Assembly (NCBI RefSeq): GCF_023015965.1
Contig: NZ_JALKAN010000003.1
Coordinates: 62,001 to 126,000 of the forward strand
Direction of reading: 5' to 3'
DNA: 64,000 nt
Origin: Allomuricauda sp. F6463D
GTDB taxonomy: Bacteria > Bacteroidota > Bacteroidia > Flavobacteriales > Flavobacteriaceae
The position numbers and the translations under genes are program-made. The first letter of the stretch is position 1. Each line of letters opens with the position of its first letter. The notes beneath the pieces are model-generated. The model ran no database searches. It was not told the DNA's origin and saw nothing but the letters and a program-made list of their open reading frames with translations. This document shows positions 36,475 through 44,639 of this stretch, piece after piece.

Positions 36475-37922
36475 ACTTTACTTGTCAATTTTCCCTCAAT
36501 CTCCAAAGCATAGTTTTTACACATATCAAAAGTATCTGTCACATCTTTCATGGTAGTCCTTGGATTTATCAAGCACATACGCAATACAATTTGTCCGTTC
36601 AAAATTGTGGTGACTAACAATGCTTTGCGCGATTCCACTACTTTTTCTGAAATGTACTGGTTAATTTTATCCAATTCCTTTTCACTGTATTTTTTGGTTA
36701 TGGGATTATACCTAAAGTTGATTACGGCCAAGGTAGCAGGGAATACTACCTCCCAACTTTTGCTTCCCCTGAGCAGGGTTTCAACTTCTTCGGCTAAATC
36801 AATATTATAGGTGACCGCATCGCGAAATTCTTTCAACCCAAAAGTCTTGAGCGACATATAAAATTTTAGAGCTCTAAATCTACGGGTCAACTGAATACCA
36901 TGATCGTAAAAATTGATTTCGGAGGTATTTCCTTCGATATCCCTTAAATATTCCGGTTTTTCGGTAAAAGTATTGCTGAGGTTCTTGTGGTTTCTCACCA
37001 AAAGACAACCCATTTCGTAGGGCTGAAAGAACCATTTGTGTGGATCAACGGTCAATGAGTCCGCTTTTTCAATACCTTTCATGGTTTGCTTACCTTTTTT
37101 GGATAGGATAGCGGCTCCGCCATAGGCACCATCAATATGGAACCAGATATCCTCTTTTTTACAAATGTTGGCCAACTCCATCAATGGGTCAACTGTGCCA
37201 GTGTTGGTAGTTCCCGCTGTCGCTATTAAACAAAAAGGATGTAGACCTTCTAATCTATCTTTGGCGATACAATTTTTTAGTTTGTTTATCGCAAATTTGA
37301 ATTCGTTATCCGTCGGAATAATTCTGATTTGTTCTTTCTTAAAACCTAAAACTCTTATCGCCTTAATGTTGGATGAGTGTGCTTGATCTGAGAGGTAAAT
37401 GATGGCTTTGGAGAAGTCATCACCACATTTGATTCGCCTAGCGGTTGCCACCGCAGTAAGGTTGGCCATAGAGCCTCCGCTCGTAAAAATACCTCCTCCT
37501 TTTTTCTTTGGAAAACCAAAAATTTTTAACAACCATTGAATGGTTACGATTTCTAATTCGGCTGCCGCTGGACTGGCAGCCCAACCGCCTGAAAAAATAT
37601 TGTAACCAGTTGCCAAGGTGTCTGCCATAACACTTATATAATTGCTTGGGCCCGGAACAAATGAAAAGGATTTTGGATGCGCCATATTTGTACTGTTGGT
37701 CATTACCTTTTCCAATACAAAGTTGAGCACTTGGGCGGGGTCTGAACCTTTTTCGGGGGCTTCTTCTAAGAATAGGGACTCCATTTCGTTTCGAGAGCCC
37801 AAGGCGACCGGCATCTTATCTGCCTGCTGTTGATGATGTTCCACTATGGCATCAACAACTTGATAGCCATAGCTCTTCATTTCTTCTTTGGAAAGTTCCA
37901 ATCTAGCGTTGTTTTTCTTCAT
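36471..37922 (-). CDS. Pyridoxal-dependent amino-acid decarboxylase (group II)
   Basis: PLP enzyme of 483 residues in the aromatic-L-amino-acid/glutamate/diaminobutyrate decarboxylase family. Seen: FSFVPGPSNYISVMADTLA, GGIFTSGGSMANLTAV, AGTTNTGTVDPL, WFHIDGAYGGAAIL and the PLP lysine in TVDPHKWFFQPYEMG. Length fits aromatic amino-acid decarboxylases. Substrate cannot be fixed from sequence. A -7-like box TACTTTTG lies on the minus strand about 25 bases upstream of the start. It follows gldA in the same direction after about 100 bases. Confidence 0.9.
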   Translation of the reverse strand: MKKNNARLELSKEEMKSYGYQVVDAIVEHHQQQADKMPVALGSRNEMESLFLEEAPEKGSDPAQVLNFVLEKVMTNSTNMAHPKSFSFVPGPSNYISVMADTLATGYNIFSGGWAASPAAAELEIVTIQWLLKIFGFPKKKGGGIFTSGGSMANLTAVATARRIKCGDDFSKAIIYLSDQAHSSNIKAIRVLGFKKEQIRIIPTDNEFKFAINKLKNCIAKDRLEGLHPFCLIATAGTTNTGTVDPLMELANICKKEDIWFHIDGAYGGAAILSKKGKQTMKGIEKADSLTVDPHKWFFQPYEMGCLLVRNHKNLSNTFTEKPEYLRDIEGNTSEINFYDHGIQLTRRFRALKFYMSLKTFGLKEFRDAVTYNIDLAEEVETLLRGSKSWEVVFPATLAVINFRYNPITKKYSEKELDKINQYISEKVVESRKALLVTTILNGQIVLRMCLINPRTTMKDVTDTFDMCKNYALEIEGKLTSKV

Positions 37923-38025
37923 TTGTCCATAATCTTCTGGACCGCAAAAGTACCATATTTGAGACGGTTTACCATCCCATTCCAGTTAGGGATCTTATCA
38001 AAATGGATAAAAAGGAAAGGAAAAG

Positions 38026-38919
38026 TTAGGCAGTTAGCTCGGTGAACAAGCTCTCCAGGTTTTTATTCTTTCTACTGAGTTGAAGTGTCTTCAATTTATT
38101 ATCGTGCGCAAAATCAAATACGGACGGTCTCATATCTTTGGAAGTGCTAAAAGTGATTTCGTAAACGAAGCCCCCAGTGTTTTTTACTTTGGAAACGTTT
38201 GGCAGTTGATGTAATAGTTGTTCTTCCACCCGATAGTCAAACTCTACTTCAATGATCTGTTCTTCCTCAGTACGTAGTTCTTCCAGTTTTTTATCGGCCA
38301 CCAATTTTCCTTTGTTGATGATGATCACACGGTCGCAAACGGCTTCTACCTCTTTCATAATGTGTGTGGAAAGCAATATGGTTTTTTCCTTGCCAATTTC
38401 ACGAATTAATTTTCGGATTTCAATCAATTGGTTTGGATCCAGTCCTGTGGTGGGTTCGTCTAAAATTAAAACATCAGGATTGTGCAACAGGGCAGCAGCA
38501 AGACCAACCCTTTGACGGTAGCCTTTGGATAATAGTCCAATTTTTTTATGGGCTTCGGGAGTTAAGCCCGTTTGCTCAATAACATCATTGATTTTGGATT
38601 TGTCAACTTTGTAGACATCCGCATTGAATGCCAAGTACTCTTTTACATACATCTCCAAGTACAACGGATTATGTTCTGGTAAATACCCAATACTTCTTTG
38701 AACATCATTTGCCGCATTTAAAACATCGAATTCATTTACGGATGCATTTCCACTGTCTGCTTGGTAATATGTGGTAAGAATTCGCATCATGGTAGATTTT
38801 CCTGCACCATTAGGGCCTAAAAAACCAACCACTTCGCCTTTGTTGATGGTAAAGGAAACATTGTCAAGTGCTTTTTGGGTGCCAAAGGTTTTAGTAATGT
38901 TTTGTACGGTGATGGACAT
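38026..38919 (-). CDS. gldA: Gliding motility ABC transporter ATPase GldA
   Basis: ABC ATPase of 297 residues closely matching the GldA type. Walker A GPNGAGKST, Q-loop region, signature LSKGYRQRVGLAAALLHNP, Walker B VLILDEPTTGLDP and switch His LSTHIMKE are all present; YLPEHNPLYLEMYVKEYL is characteristic of the GldA/Nos-like subgroup. In Flavobacterium GldA works with the membrane proteins GldF and GldG in gliding; neither is in this window. A -7-like box TATTTTTG lies just upstream on the minus strand. Confidence 0.88.
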   Translation of the reverse strand: MSITVQNITKTFGTQKALDNVSFTINKGEVVGFLGPNGAGKSTMMRILTTYYQADSGNASVNEFDVLNAANDVQRSIGYLPEHNPLYLEMYVKEYLAFNADVYKVDKSKINDVIEQTGLTPEAHKKIGLLSKGYRQRVGLAAALLHNPDVLILDEPTTGLDPNQLIEIRKLIREIGKEKTILLSTHIMKEVEAVCDRVIIINKGKLVADKKLEELRTEEEQIIEVEFDYRVEEQLLHQLPNVSKVKNTGGFVYEITFSTSKDMRPSVFDFAHDNKLKTLQLSRKNKNLESLFTELTA

Positions 38920-39154
38920 TCAAGAAGAATTTATTTATTTCAAAAATACGCTTTTAGTTGTTTTAATCCTTAGGATTTAAAAATTGGGATAGGACTTAGC
39001 TCGTCTTTTTCTTTATAATTGAGATAATTTGAATTCTTAAAAAAAACAGTGTTTCTTTAGAATAATGTGCAGTAATAATCTGGTTTTTAAAAAATATCAA
39101 AAAAAAATTAGGAAACCCTTTGTGTTTCCAATTGAATACCTAAATTAGCCGACA
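38920..39154. other. Non-coding stretch between gldA and the pheA leader
   Basis: AT-rich divergent intergenic region. It holds a minus-strand -7-like box for gldA (38941-38948) and the plus-strand promoter of the pheA leader at its right end. I see no other gene, repeat or RNA here. Confidence 0.5.
39119..39148 (+). promoter_or_regulatory. Candidate promoter of the pheA leader and operon
   Basis: TTTG (39119-39122) and TAAATTAG (39141-39148, one mismatch to TAnnTTTG) are 18 bases apart. Transcription would begin near 39155, about 12 bases before the leader peptide ATG. Confidence 0.5.
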
Positions 39155-39166
39155 ATTAACAAAGAG

Positions 39167-39238
39167 ATGACAAGCACGTATTTCTGGAACCGTTTTTATT
39201 TTTTCTTCTTTTTTGAAAGAGGAACGGGACTATTGTAG
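39167..39238 (+). CDS. Phe-rich leader peptide of the aromatic operon (attenuator)
   Basis: A 23-codon open frame from ATG 39167 to TAG 39236. It encodes seven Phe, two Tyr and one Trp; five consecutive Phe codons lie at 39200-39214 after a Phe-Tyr pair. The composition matches the product of the operon it precedes (pheA, aminotransferase, tyrA, DAHP synthase). The purine stretch AAAGAG precedes the ATG. By analogy with Phe leaders in proteobacteria, ribosome stalling at Phe codons when charged tRNA-Phe is scarce would favour the antiterminator (39225-39231 with 39267-39273). Function is inferred from layout. Confidence 0.75.
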   Translation: MTSTYFWNRFYFFFFFERGTGLL

Positions 39239-39295
39239 ATACGTTTAAAGTATAACCAATTTATAAAGTCCCGATACTATCGGGGCTTTTTTTTT
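39225..39295 (+). promoter_or_regulatory. Transcription attenuator: antiterminator and terminator of pheA
   Basis: Terminator: GTCCCGAT (39268-39275) pairs with ATCGGGGC (39279-39286) over a 3-base loop, followed by nine T. Antiterminator: CGGGACT (39225-39231), inside the last leader codons, pairs 7 of 7 with AGTCCCG (39267-39273), using the same bases as the terminator's left arm. A ribosome at the leader stop codon would cover 39225-39231 and allow termination. The T-run ends 4 bases before the pheA ATG. Confidence 0.75.
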
Positions 39296-39298
39296 GCA

Positions 39299-40126
39299 AT
39301 GGAATTAAAAATAGCCATACAGGGAATTAAAGGATCTAATCACCATCAGGTTGCTAGGGATTATTTTGGGGATAATATTGAATTGTTGGAATACAACTCT
39401 TTTGATGCGGTTGTAGATAATCTATTACAGGGTGTTGCGGATATGGGTATTATGGCGATTGAAAACTCCATTGCTGGTTCCATTATCCCTAATTACAACT
39501 TAGTGTACCATAATAATATCCACATCATAGGTGAGCATTACTTGAATATTCATCATAACCTTATGGTTTTAAAGGGTAAAACTTTTGAGGATATAAAAGA
39601 AGTGCATTCGCACCCCATGGCTTTGCTACAGTGCAAAGAATTTTTTAAGGCCCATTCCCGGATCAAACTTGTTGAAAGCGTGGATACCGCAGAGACTGCG
39701 AAAAGAATCAAAGAGGGTAATTTAAATAATATTGCTGCCATTGCTCCTAAAATGGCTGCAGAATTGTACGGATTGGATATTATTGCGGATAACATTCAGA
39801 CCATTGTGAATAATTCAACACGATTTATCATCCTTAAAAAGCAAAATAAAGTGTTGCCTAAAGAGGAAATTAATAAAGCTTCTTTAAGGTTTATAACCGA
39901 TCATAAAAGGGGAAGTTTGGCCACAGTTTTGAATGTTTTGAGTGATTGTAACATGAACCTTACCAAGATTCAATCATTACCTGTGATCGAAACGCCATGG
40001 AAGTATGCCTTTTTTGTTGATGTTACTTTTGATAAATATGAGCAATTTTCCAAAACAAAATCTTTGTTGCAGATCATGGCGGAAGATTTTAGGGTTTTGG
40101 GTGAATATAAAAAAGCATTATTATAA
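39299..40126 (+). CDS. pheA: Prephenate dehydratase
   Basis: A 275-residue monofunctional prephenate dehydratase making phenylpyruvate. Seen: IAIQGIKGSNHHQVA at the N-terminus, MAIENSIAGSI, the substrate motif NNSTRFIIL, and a C-terminal ACT domain with SLATVLNVLSDCNMNLTKIQSLP and WKYAFFVDV that should bind Phe for feedback inhibition. No chorismate mutase is fused; that activity is on the DAHP synthase three genes downstream. It starts directly after the attenuator T-run. Its stop overlaps the next ATG by one base (TAATG). Confidence 0.95.
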   Translation: MELKIAIQGIKGSNHHQVARDYFGDNIELLEYNSFDAVVDNLLQGVADMGIMAIENSIAGSIIPNYNLVYHNNIHIIGEHYLNIHHNLMVLKGKTFEDIKEVHSHPMALLQCKEFFKAHSRIKLVESVDTAETAKRIKEGNLNNIAAIAPKMAAELYGLDIIADNIQTIVNNSTRFIILKKQNKVLPKEEINKASLRFITDHKRGSLATVLNVLSDCNMNLTKIQSLPVIETPWKYAFFVDVTFDKYEQFSKTKSLLQIMAEDFRVLGEYKKALL

Positions 40127-41268
40127 TGATAGCGGCAGATAGGCTAAAAAGCGTACAGGAATATTATTTCTCAAAGAAACTTAGAGAAGTAAGGGGGTTG
40201 ATTGCCCAAGGTAGACCAATTATCAACATGGGAATTGGAAGTCCGGATTTGGCACCTTCGCCCAAAGTTTTGGAAACGTTGAGGAATTCCATCACCGAGG
40301 CTGGCGCGCATCAATATCAAAGTTATCAAGGATTACCGCAATTAAGAGAAGCGATTGCCGATTTCTATCAGCAAAAATTCAATGTATCCATAGAACCAAA
40401 CTCCGAAGTTTTGCCTTTGATGGGTTCCAAAGAAGGAATAATGCATATTAGTATGGCATTTTTAAATGAAGGAGATCAAGTACTTTTACCCAATCCGGGT
40501 TATCCTACATACGGATCGGTGACCAATTTGGTAGGCGCAAAACCCATAACCTATGACTTAAGAGCGGAGAACGGTTGGTTCCCTGATTTGGTGGAACTCT
40601 CCAAAAAGGATTTGTCCAAGGTAAAATTAATGTGGGTCAGTTATCCTCATATGCCTACAGGTGCAACTGCAACTGAAGAACAACTTACATCGTTGGTGGA
40701 TTTTGCAAAAAAGAACAACATACTATTGGTTAACGATAACCCTTATAGTTTTGTGCTTTCGAGTAATCCAAAAAGTATTTTATCCATAACCGGGGCTAAG
40801 GACTGCACCTTGGAATTGAACAGTTTGAGCAAGACCTTCAATATGGCCGGTTGGCGTGTAGGAATGGTGCTTGGAAATGCAGAACATATCAATTCGGTGC
40901 TAAAGGTGAAGAGCAACATGGATTCTGGAATGTTCTATGGTATACAAAAAGGGGCGATTGCAGCCCTAAATAGCGGTCCCGATTGGTTTGAAGAATTGGA
41001 CAAGGTATATACCAAAAGAAGAGAACTGATGTTTGAGTTGGTGGAAAAATTAGGGTGTACATATGATAAAAATGCCGTTGGGATGTTTGTTTGGAGCAAA
41101 CTTCCCGAAGGGGCACTACCCTCAGAACAATTTATTGATGAGGTGTTATACGATAAGAATATTTTTATAGCGCCAGGCACCATATTTGGAAGTAATGGTG
41201 AAGGGTATATTCGGTTCTCCCTATGCGTAAAAGAAGACAAAATCAAAGAAGCCATTGAAAGATTTTAA
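40126..41268 (+). CDS. PLP-dependent aminotransferase, probably aromatic
   Basis: Class I/II aminotransferase of 380 residues. INMGIGSPDLAPSPKV, HQYQSYQGLPQLREAIADFY, LLPNPGYPTYGS, VNDNPYSFVL and the PLP lysine in ELNSLSKTFNMAGWRVGM are typical of the LL-diaminopimelate/aspartate aminotransferase group. Its place between pheA and tyrA, with a 1-base overlap to pheA and 3 bases to tyrA, indicates it converts phenylpyruvate and hydroxyphenylpyruvate to Phe and Tyr (or acts on prephenate). Substrate specificity is context inference. Confidence 0.88.
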   Translation: MIAADRLKSVQEYYFSKKLREVRGLIAQGRPIINMGIGSPDLAPSPKVLETLRNSITEAGAHQYQSYQGLPQLREAIADFYQQKFNVSIEPNSEVLPLMGSKEGIMHISMAFLNEGDQVLLPNPGYPTYGSVTNLVGAKPITYDLRAENGWFPDLVELSKKDLSKVKLMWVSYPHMPTGATATEEQLTSLVDFAKKNNILLVNDNPYSFVLSSNPKSILSITGAKDCTLELNSLSKTFNMAGWRVGMVLGNAEHINSVLKVKSNMDSGMFYGIQKGAIAALNSGPDWFEELDKVYTKRRELMFELVEKLGCTYDKNAVGMFVWSKLPEGALPSEQFIDEVLYDKNIFIAPGTIFGSNGEGYIRFSLCVKEDKIKEAIERF

Positions 41269-41271
41269 ATC

Positions 41272-42138
41272 ATGAAATTAGTAATCATAGGAGTTGGATT
41301 GATAGGAGGTTCCTTTGCCAAAGACGTAAAAAGGCTGCACCCAAAATCGGAAATTATAGGTGTGGACAAAAACGATTCCCATCTAAATAAAGCCATGGAA
41401 CTCCAAGTTATAGATAAAAAAGGAGGGTATGCAGATTTAGAAACTGCCGATATGGTCTATGTTGGTATACCGGTAAATGTGCTAATGAGCGAACTGCCCA
41501 AAATTTTGGATGCAGTCGGGGATGAAACCGTGGTAATGGATGCAGGTTCCACCAAACGTTTAATTTGCGAACAAGTGGAGGACCATCCTAAACGAAGAAA
41601 TTTTATGGCTTGCCATCCTATCGCGGGTACAGAATTTTCTGGACCAACCGCAGCTTTCGAAGGATTGTACACGGATAAGACCATGATTATTTGTGAAGTA
41701 GAAAAAACAGCTTTCAAATTACAAGAAAGAGCTTTGAGCATTTTTCAAGACATTGGAATGCGTATACGGTACATGAATCCAAAAGCGCACGATAAGCATA
41801 TTGCCTATGTATCTCATTTATCACATATCAGCTCTTTTATGTTGGGAAAAACGGTTATTGAAAAAGAAAAGAATGAGCGCGATATTTTTGACATGGCTGG
41901 GAGTGGTTTTGAAAGCACAGTGAGATTGGCAAAAAGTTCACCCGATATGTGGACTCCAATTTTTGAACAGAACAAGGATAACGTTGTGGAAACGTTGGAA
42001 GAATACATTCAGAACCTAACCACGTTCAAACAATTGATTATGGACAACGATTTTGAGAATGTCCACCAAGAGATGAGTAATACCAATAAAATAAAACAAA
42101 TATTAAAAGGAATACCACTGACAAAAAATAGAGGGTAA
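41272..42138 (+). CDS. tyrA: Prephenate dehydrogenase
   Basis: A 288-residue NAD(P)-dependent dehydrogenase giving 4-hydroxyphenylpyruvate. The dinucleotide site GVGLIGGSFAKD, the VGIPVNVL and DAGSTKRLI segments, substrate block FMACHPIAGTEFSGPTAAFEGLY and HDKHIAYVSHLSHISSFML are characteristic. There is no C-terminal ACT domain. It lies within the tightly packed Phe/Tyr operon, with 2 bases to the next gene. Confidence 0.95.
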   Translation: MKLVIIGVGLIGGSFAKDVKRLHPKSEIIGVDKNDSHLNKAMELQVIDKKGGYADLETADMVYVGIPVNVLMSELPKILDAVGDETVVMDAGSTKRLICEQVEDHPKRRNFMACHPIAGTEFSGPTAAFEGLYTDKTMIICEVEKTAFKLQERALSIFQDIGMRIRYMNPKAHDKHIAYVSHLSHISSFMLGKTVIEKEKNERDIFDMAGSGFESTVRLAKSSPDMWTPIFEQNKDNVVETLEEYIQNLTTFKQLIMDNDFENVHQEMSNTNKIKQILKGIPLTKNRG

Positions 42139-42140
42139 TT

Positions 42141-43223
42141 ATGGAAAACAAAAAGGAAATGAGAAAATGGTTGGATGATATGAATCTGGATCATCCATTG
42201 GTCGTAGCCGGTCCGTGCAGTGCGGAAACTGAGGATCAGGTGTTAAGAATAGCCCATGATTTAAAAGATACCGATGTAAGCTATTACCGTGCCGGAATTT
42301 GGAAACCAAGAACGCGTCCAGGTAATTTTGAAGGAGTAGGAGCCATCGGATTAAAGTGGTTGCAAAAGGTAAAAGAAGAAACAGGTCTTAAAACCGCTAC
42401 CGAAGTTGCTAATAGAGCACATGTGGACCTCGCTTTGGAACATGATATTGATTTATTATGGATTGGCGCAAGATCTACGGTCAGTCCATTTATCGTCCAA
42501 GAAATCGCAGATGCCTTAGAAGGAACAGATAAGATTGTTTTGGTGAAAAATCCGGTAAACCCAGACCTTTCCTTATGGTTGGGTGCGGTAGAGCGTTTAA
42601 ACTCTGCTAATATTGATAAATTAGGGGTAATTCATAGAGGTTTCTCTACTTATGAAAAAACCAAATACCGTAATATCCCAGAATGGCAATTGGCTATTGA
42701 GTTACAAACACGATTTCCTGATTTACCCATAATAAATGATCCAAGTCATATTACAGGAAAACGAGATATGGTTTTTGATGTGTCGCAAACAGCATTGGAT
42801 TTGAATTTTGATGGGTTGATGATTGAAACACATTATGACCCGGACAATGCATGGAGTGATGCCTCGCAACAGGTAACACCTAAAACATTGGTTCAGATCA
42901 TGAAAGATTTGCGTATTAGAAAAGAGACTGATGACGAGGCCGAATACAAGAATGATTTAAGTAACCTTAGAGCTCAAATTGATGTCTTGGATAATCAATT
43001 GGTTGATCTTTTAGGTAAAAGAATGAAGGTTTCAGATGGAATAGGAAAGTTGAAAAAACAAAAGAACGTAGCAGTACTTCAAAGTAATCGTTGGAACGCT
43101 ATCTTGGGCAATATGATCTTGGAAGGTGAAGAAAGAGGGTTGAGCGAGGAATTTGTTTTGAAAATGTTCAAGGCAATTCATCAAGAATCCATCAACCACC
43201 AAGAAAAAATAATAAACGCATAG
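42141..43223 (+). CDS. Bifunctional DAHP synthase / chorismate mutase
   Basis: A 360-residue protein with two modules. Residues about 10-265 are a type I-beta 3-deoxy-7-phosphoheptulonate synthase (VVAGPCSAETEDQ, AGIWKPRTRPGNFEGVG, LGVIHRGFSTY, INDPSHITGKRD). Residues about 275-355 are an AroQ-type chorismate mutase (LRAQIDVLDNQLVDLLGKRM, VSDGIGKLKKQ, FKAIHQESINHQ). The C-terminal position of the mutase is the arrangement known from Bacteroidetes such as Porphyromonas; Bacillus has it at the N-terminus. The mutase feeds prephenate to PheA and TyrA of the same operon and may confer feedback control on the synthase. Confidence 0.93.
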   Translation: MENKKEMRKWLDDMNLDHPLVVAGPCSAETEDQVLRIAHDLKDTDVSYYRAGIWKPRTRPGNFEGVGAIGLKWLQKVKEETGLKTATEVANRAHVDLALEHDIDLLWIGARSTVSPFIVQEIADALEGTDKIVLVKNPVNPDLSLWLGAVERLNSANIDKLGVIHRGFSTYEKTKYRNIPEWQLAIELQTRFPDLPIINDPSHITGKRDMVFDVSQTALDLNFDGLMIETHYDPDNAWSDASQQVTPKTLVQIMKDLRIRKETDDEAEYKNDLSNLRAQIDVLDNQLVDLLGKRMKVSDGIGKLKKQKNVAVLQSNRWNAILGNMILEGEERGLSEEFVLKMFKAIHQESINHQEKIINA

Positions 43224-43247
43224 TAGGTTTTTTTACCTGTTGGATCT

Positions 43248-43299
43248 AAAAACTATTTGTAGCTTCGGTGAATTACCGTTGTTATAAATAGTTTTTTTT
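43248..43299 (+). terminator. Terminator of the aromatic operon
   Basis: AAAAACTATTTGTA pairs with TATAAATAGTTTTT, enclosing an inner CGGTGAATTACCG hairpin, and is followed by an uninterrupted run of eight T. Confidence 0.75.
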
Positions 43300-43358
43300 A
43301 TTCCAAAGTGTAACAAAACAATAAGATGGTCATCTTTGTGAAGTAAAAACAATCCACC

Positions 43359-44033
43359 ATGAAAAAAATATACACATTAAGTCTTTTACTGCTTCCCTTG
43401 ATTATGTTTTCACAGCGCATCATTGATACTGAAGTTGGTGAATTCAACGAGATCAAGGTTTTTGATTTGATCGAGGTTAACTTGATTCAATCTGAAGAGA
43501 ACAAAATCATGATCAAAGGCCAGAACGGCGACGATATTCAATGGGTCAATAAAAATGGTGTCTTGAAACTTCGCATGCAATTGGACAAAAAATTTCAAGG
43601 AGAAGATACCCTAATCGAGGTTTATTATACCAATTTGGATGTAATCGACGGTAATGAAGGTGCGCGGATAACCTGTAACGAGATGGTGCAAAAAAACAAA
43701 ATTGAGCTTCGTGCACAGGAAGGAGCCGTTATACATATAGGAATGGATGTTGATCATGCCGATGTAAGAGCGGTAACCGGTGGGGTTGTTCGTGCCTCAG
43801 GACTGGCGAAAAGTCAAGCAGTAGTACTCAATACAGGAGGTGTTTTTGAAGGAAGGGATTTGAGAACCGCCACTACCAATATTAAAATTTCAGCTGGGGG
43901 AGAGGCAGATGTATTTGCTTCGGAAGTTGTGGATATCAATGTAAAAGCAGGAGGTAATGTTTATGTATATGGGAACCCTTCAACTGTGCATAAGAAAACA
44001 TTTGTGGGCGGAAACATTTATATAAGGGAATAA
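43359..44033 (+). CDS. Head-GIN domain exported protein (DUF2807)
   Basis: A 224-residue exported protein: signal peptide MKKIYTLSLLLLPLIMFSQ then a beta-helix-like repeated domain (FNEIKVFDLIEVNLIQSEENK, IEVYYTNLDVIDGNEGARI, DVRAVTGGVVRASGLAKS, DVNVKAGGNVYVYGNP-like turns). It is of the same family as the lipoprotein at 31433 but lacks a lipobox. Function is unknown. A CATCTTTG box 22 bases upstream is one mismatch from the -7 consensus. Confidence 0.78.
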   Translation: MKKIYTLSLLLLPLIMFSQRIIDTEVGEFNEIKVFDLIEVNLIQSEENKIMIKGQNGDDIQWVNKNGVLKLRMQLDKKFQGEDTLIEVYYTNLDVIDGNEGARITCNEMVQKNKIELRAQEGAVIHIGMDVDHADVRAVTGGVVRASGLAKSQAVVLNTGGVFEGRDLRTATTNIKISAGGEADVFASEVVDINVKAGGNVYVYGNPSTVHKKTFVGGNIYIRE

Positions 44034-44057
44034 AGAAATATAAATTGGTGAATTAAA

Positions 44058-44085
44058 AAAGCCCTTAGCTAGAGCAAAGGGCTTT
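44058..44085. terminator. Bidirectional terminator between convergent genes
   Basis: AAAGCCCTT and AAGGGCTTT form a perfect 9-bp stem around a 10-base loop, with an A-run before and T-rich bases after, between the head-GIN gene and the minus-strand gene at 44106. Confidence 0.8.
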
Positions 44086-44105
44086 ACTTTTAGCTTGTAT
44101 CCCTT

Positions 44106-44546
44106 TTATTTTTTAAAGATATACCGGGTAATAAAAATACCCTGTCCATCGCCTTTTCCTCCTTCGCTTTCCACACCACTTAATACAAATGCCAATTCCC
44201 AACCGTTGGAAACCATATCATTGATCATAGAGGTGATCATGGCATCATTGGCGGCAATATTTTGAAAACGGATTCCACCAACATTATAGAAATTCAATAG
44301 TTTGGTTTCTTCAAAATTTTTGACACGGATTTCACCTCTTTTAGACTTATTACGTGTGTTGTCGTCTTCGGTTTGAACGCTTGTAAATTCCTTGTAGTCC
44401 TTATCCTCCAGGGCGTTAATGATCCTGGATCTTCCAAGGCCATTTGGCACAATGGATTCTACGCTGGTTATTACTTTATACTGTTGTGCGCTTGCGCTGA
44501 ATGCAGTTGCCAATGCTATTACTGCGAAAAAAATGATTTTCTTCAT
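44106..44546 (-). CDS. Exported protein of unknown function
   Basis: A 146-residue protein that I do not recognise. It has a clear signal peptide (MKKIIFFAVIALATAFSASA, cleavage before QQYKV). The mature part of about 125 residues mixes charged and hydrophobic segments; the final part MINDMVSNGWELAFVLSG...GIFITRYIFKK resembles the small domains that end in a 'GWELV' strand and helix pattern (DUF4177-like), but the match is weak. It is a single gene flanked by a bidirectional terminator and divergent from rsgA. Confidence 0.7.
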   Translation of the reverse strand: MKKIIFFAVIALATAFSASAQQYKVITSVESIVPNGLGRSRIINALEDKDYKEFTSVQTEDDNTRNKSKRGEIRVKNFEETKLLNFYNVGGIRFQNIAANDAMITSMINDMVSNGWELAFVLSGVESEGGKGDGQGIFITRYIFKK

Positions 44547-44639
44547 AATTAAATGTTAGTTAATGTTAAAACTGTTCTCAAGGTTATACGACGAAAAGAA
44601 TGGAATATTGTTACTTTGTATTAAAAAAGTGAACAAATT

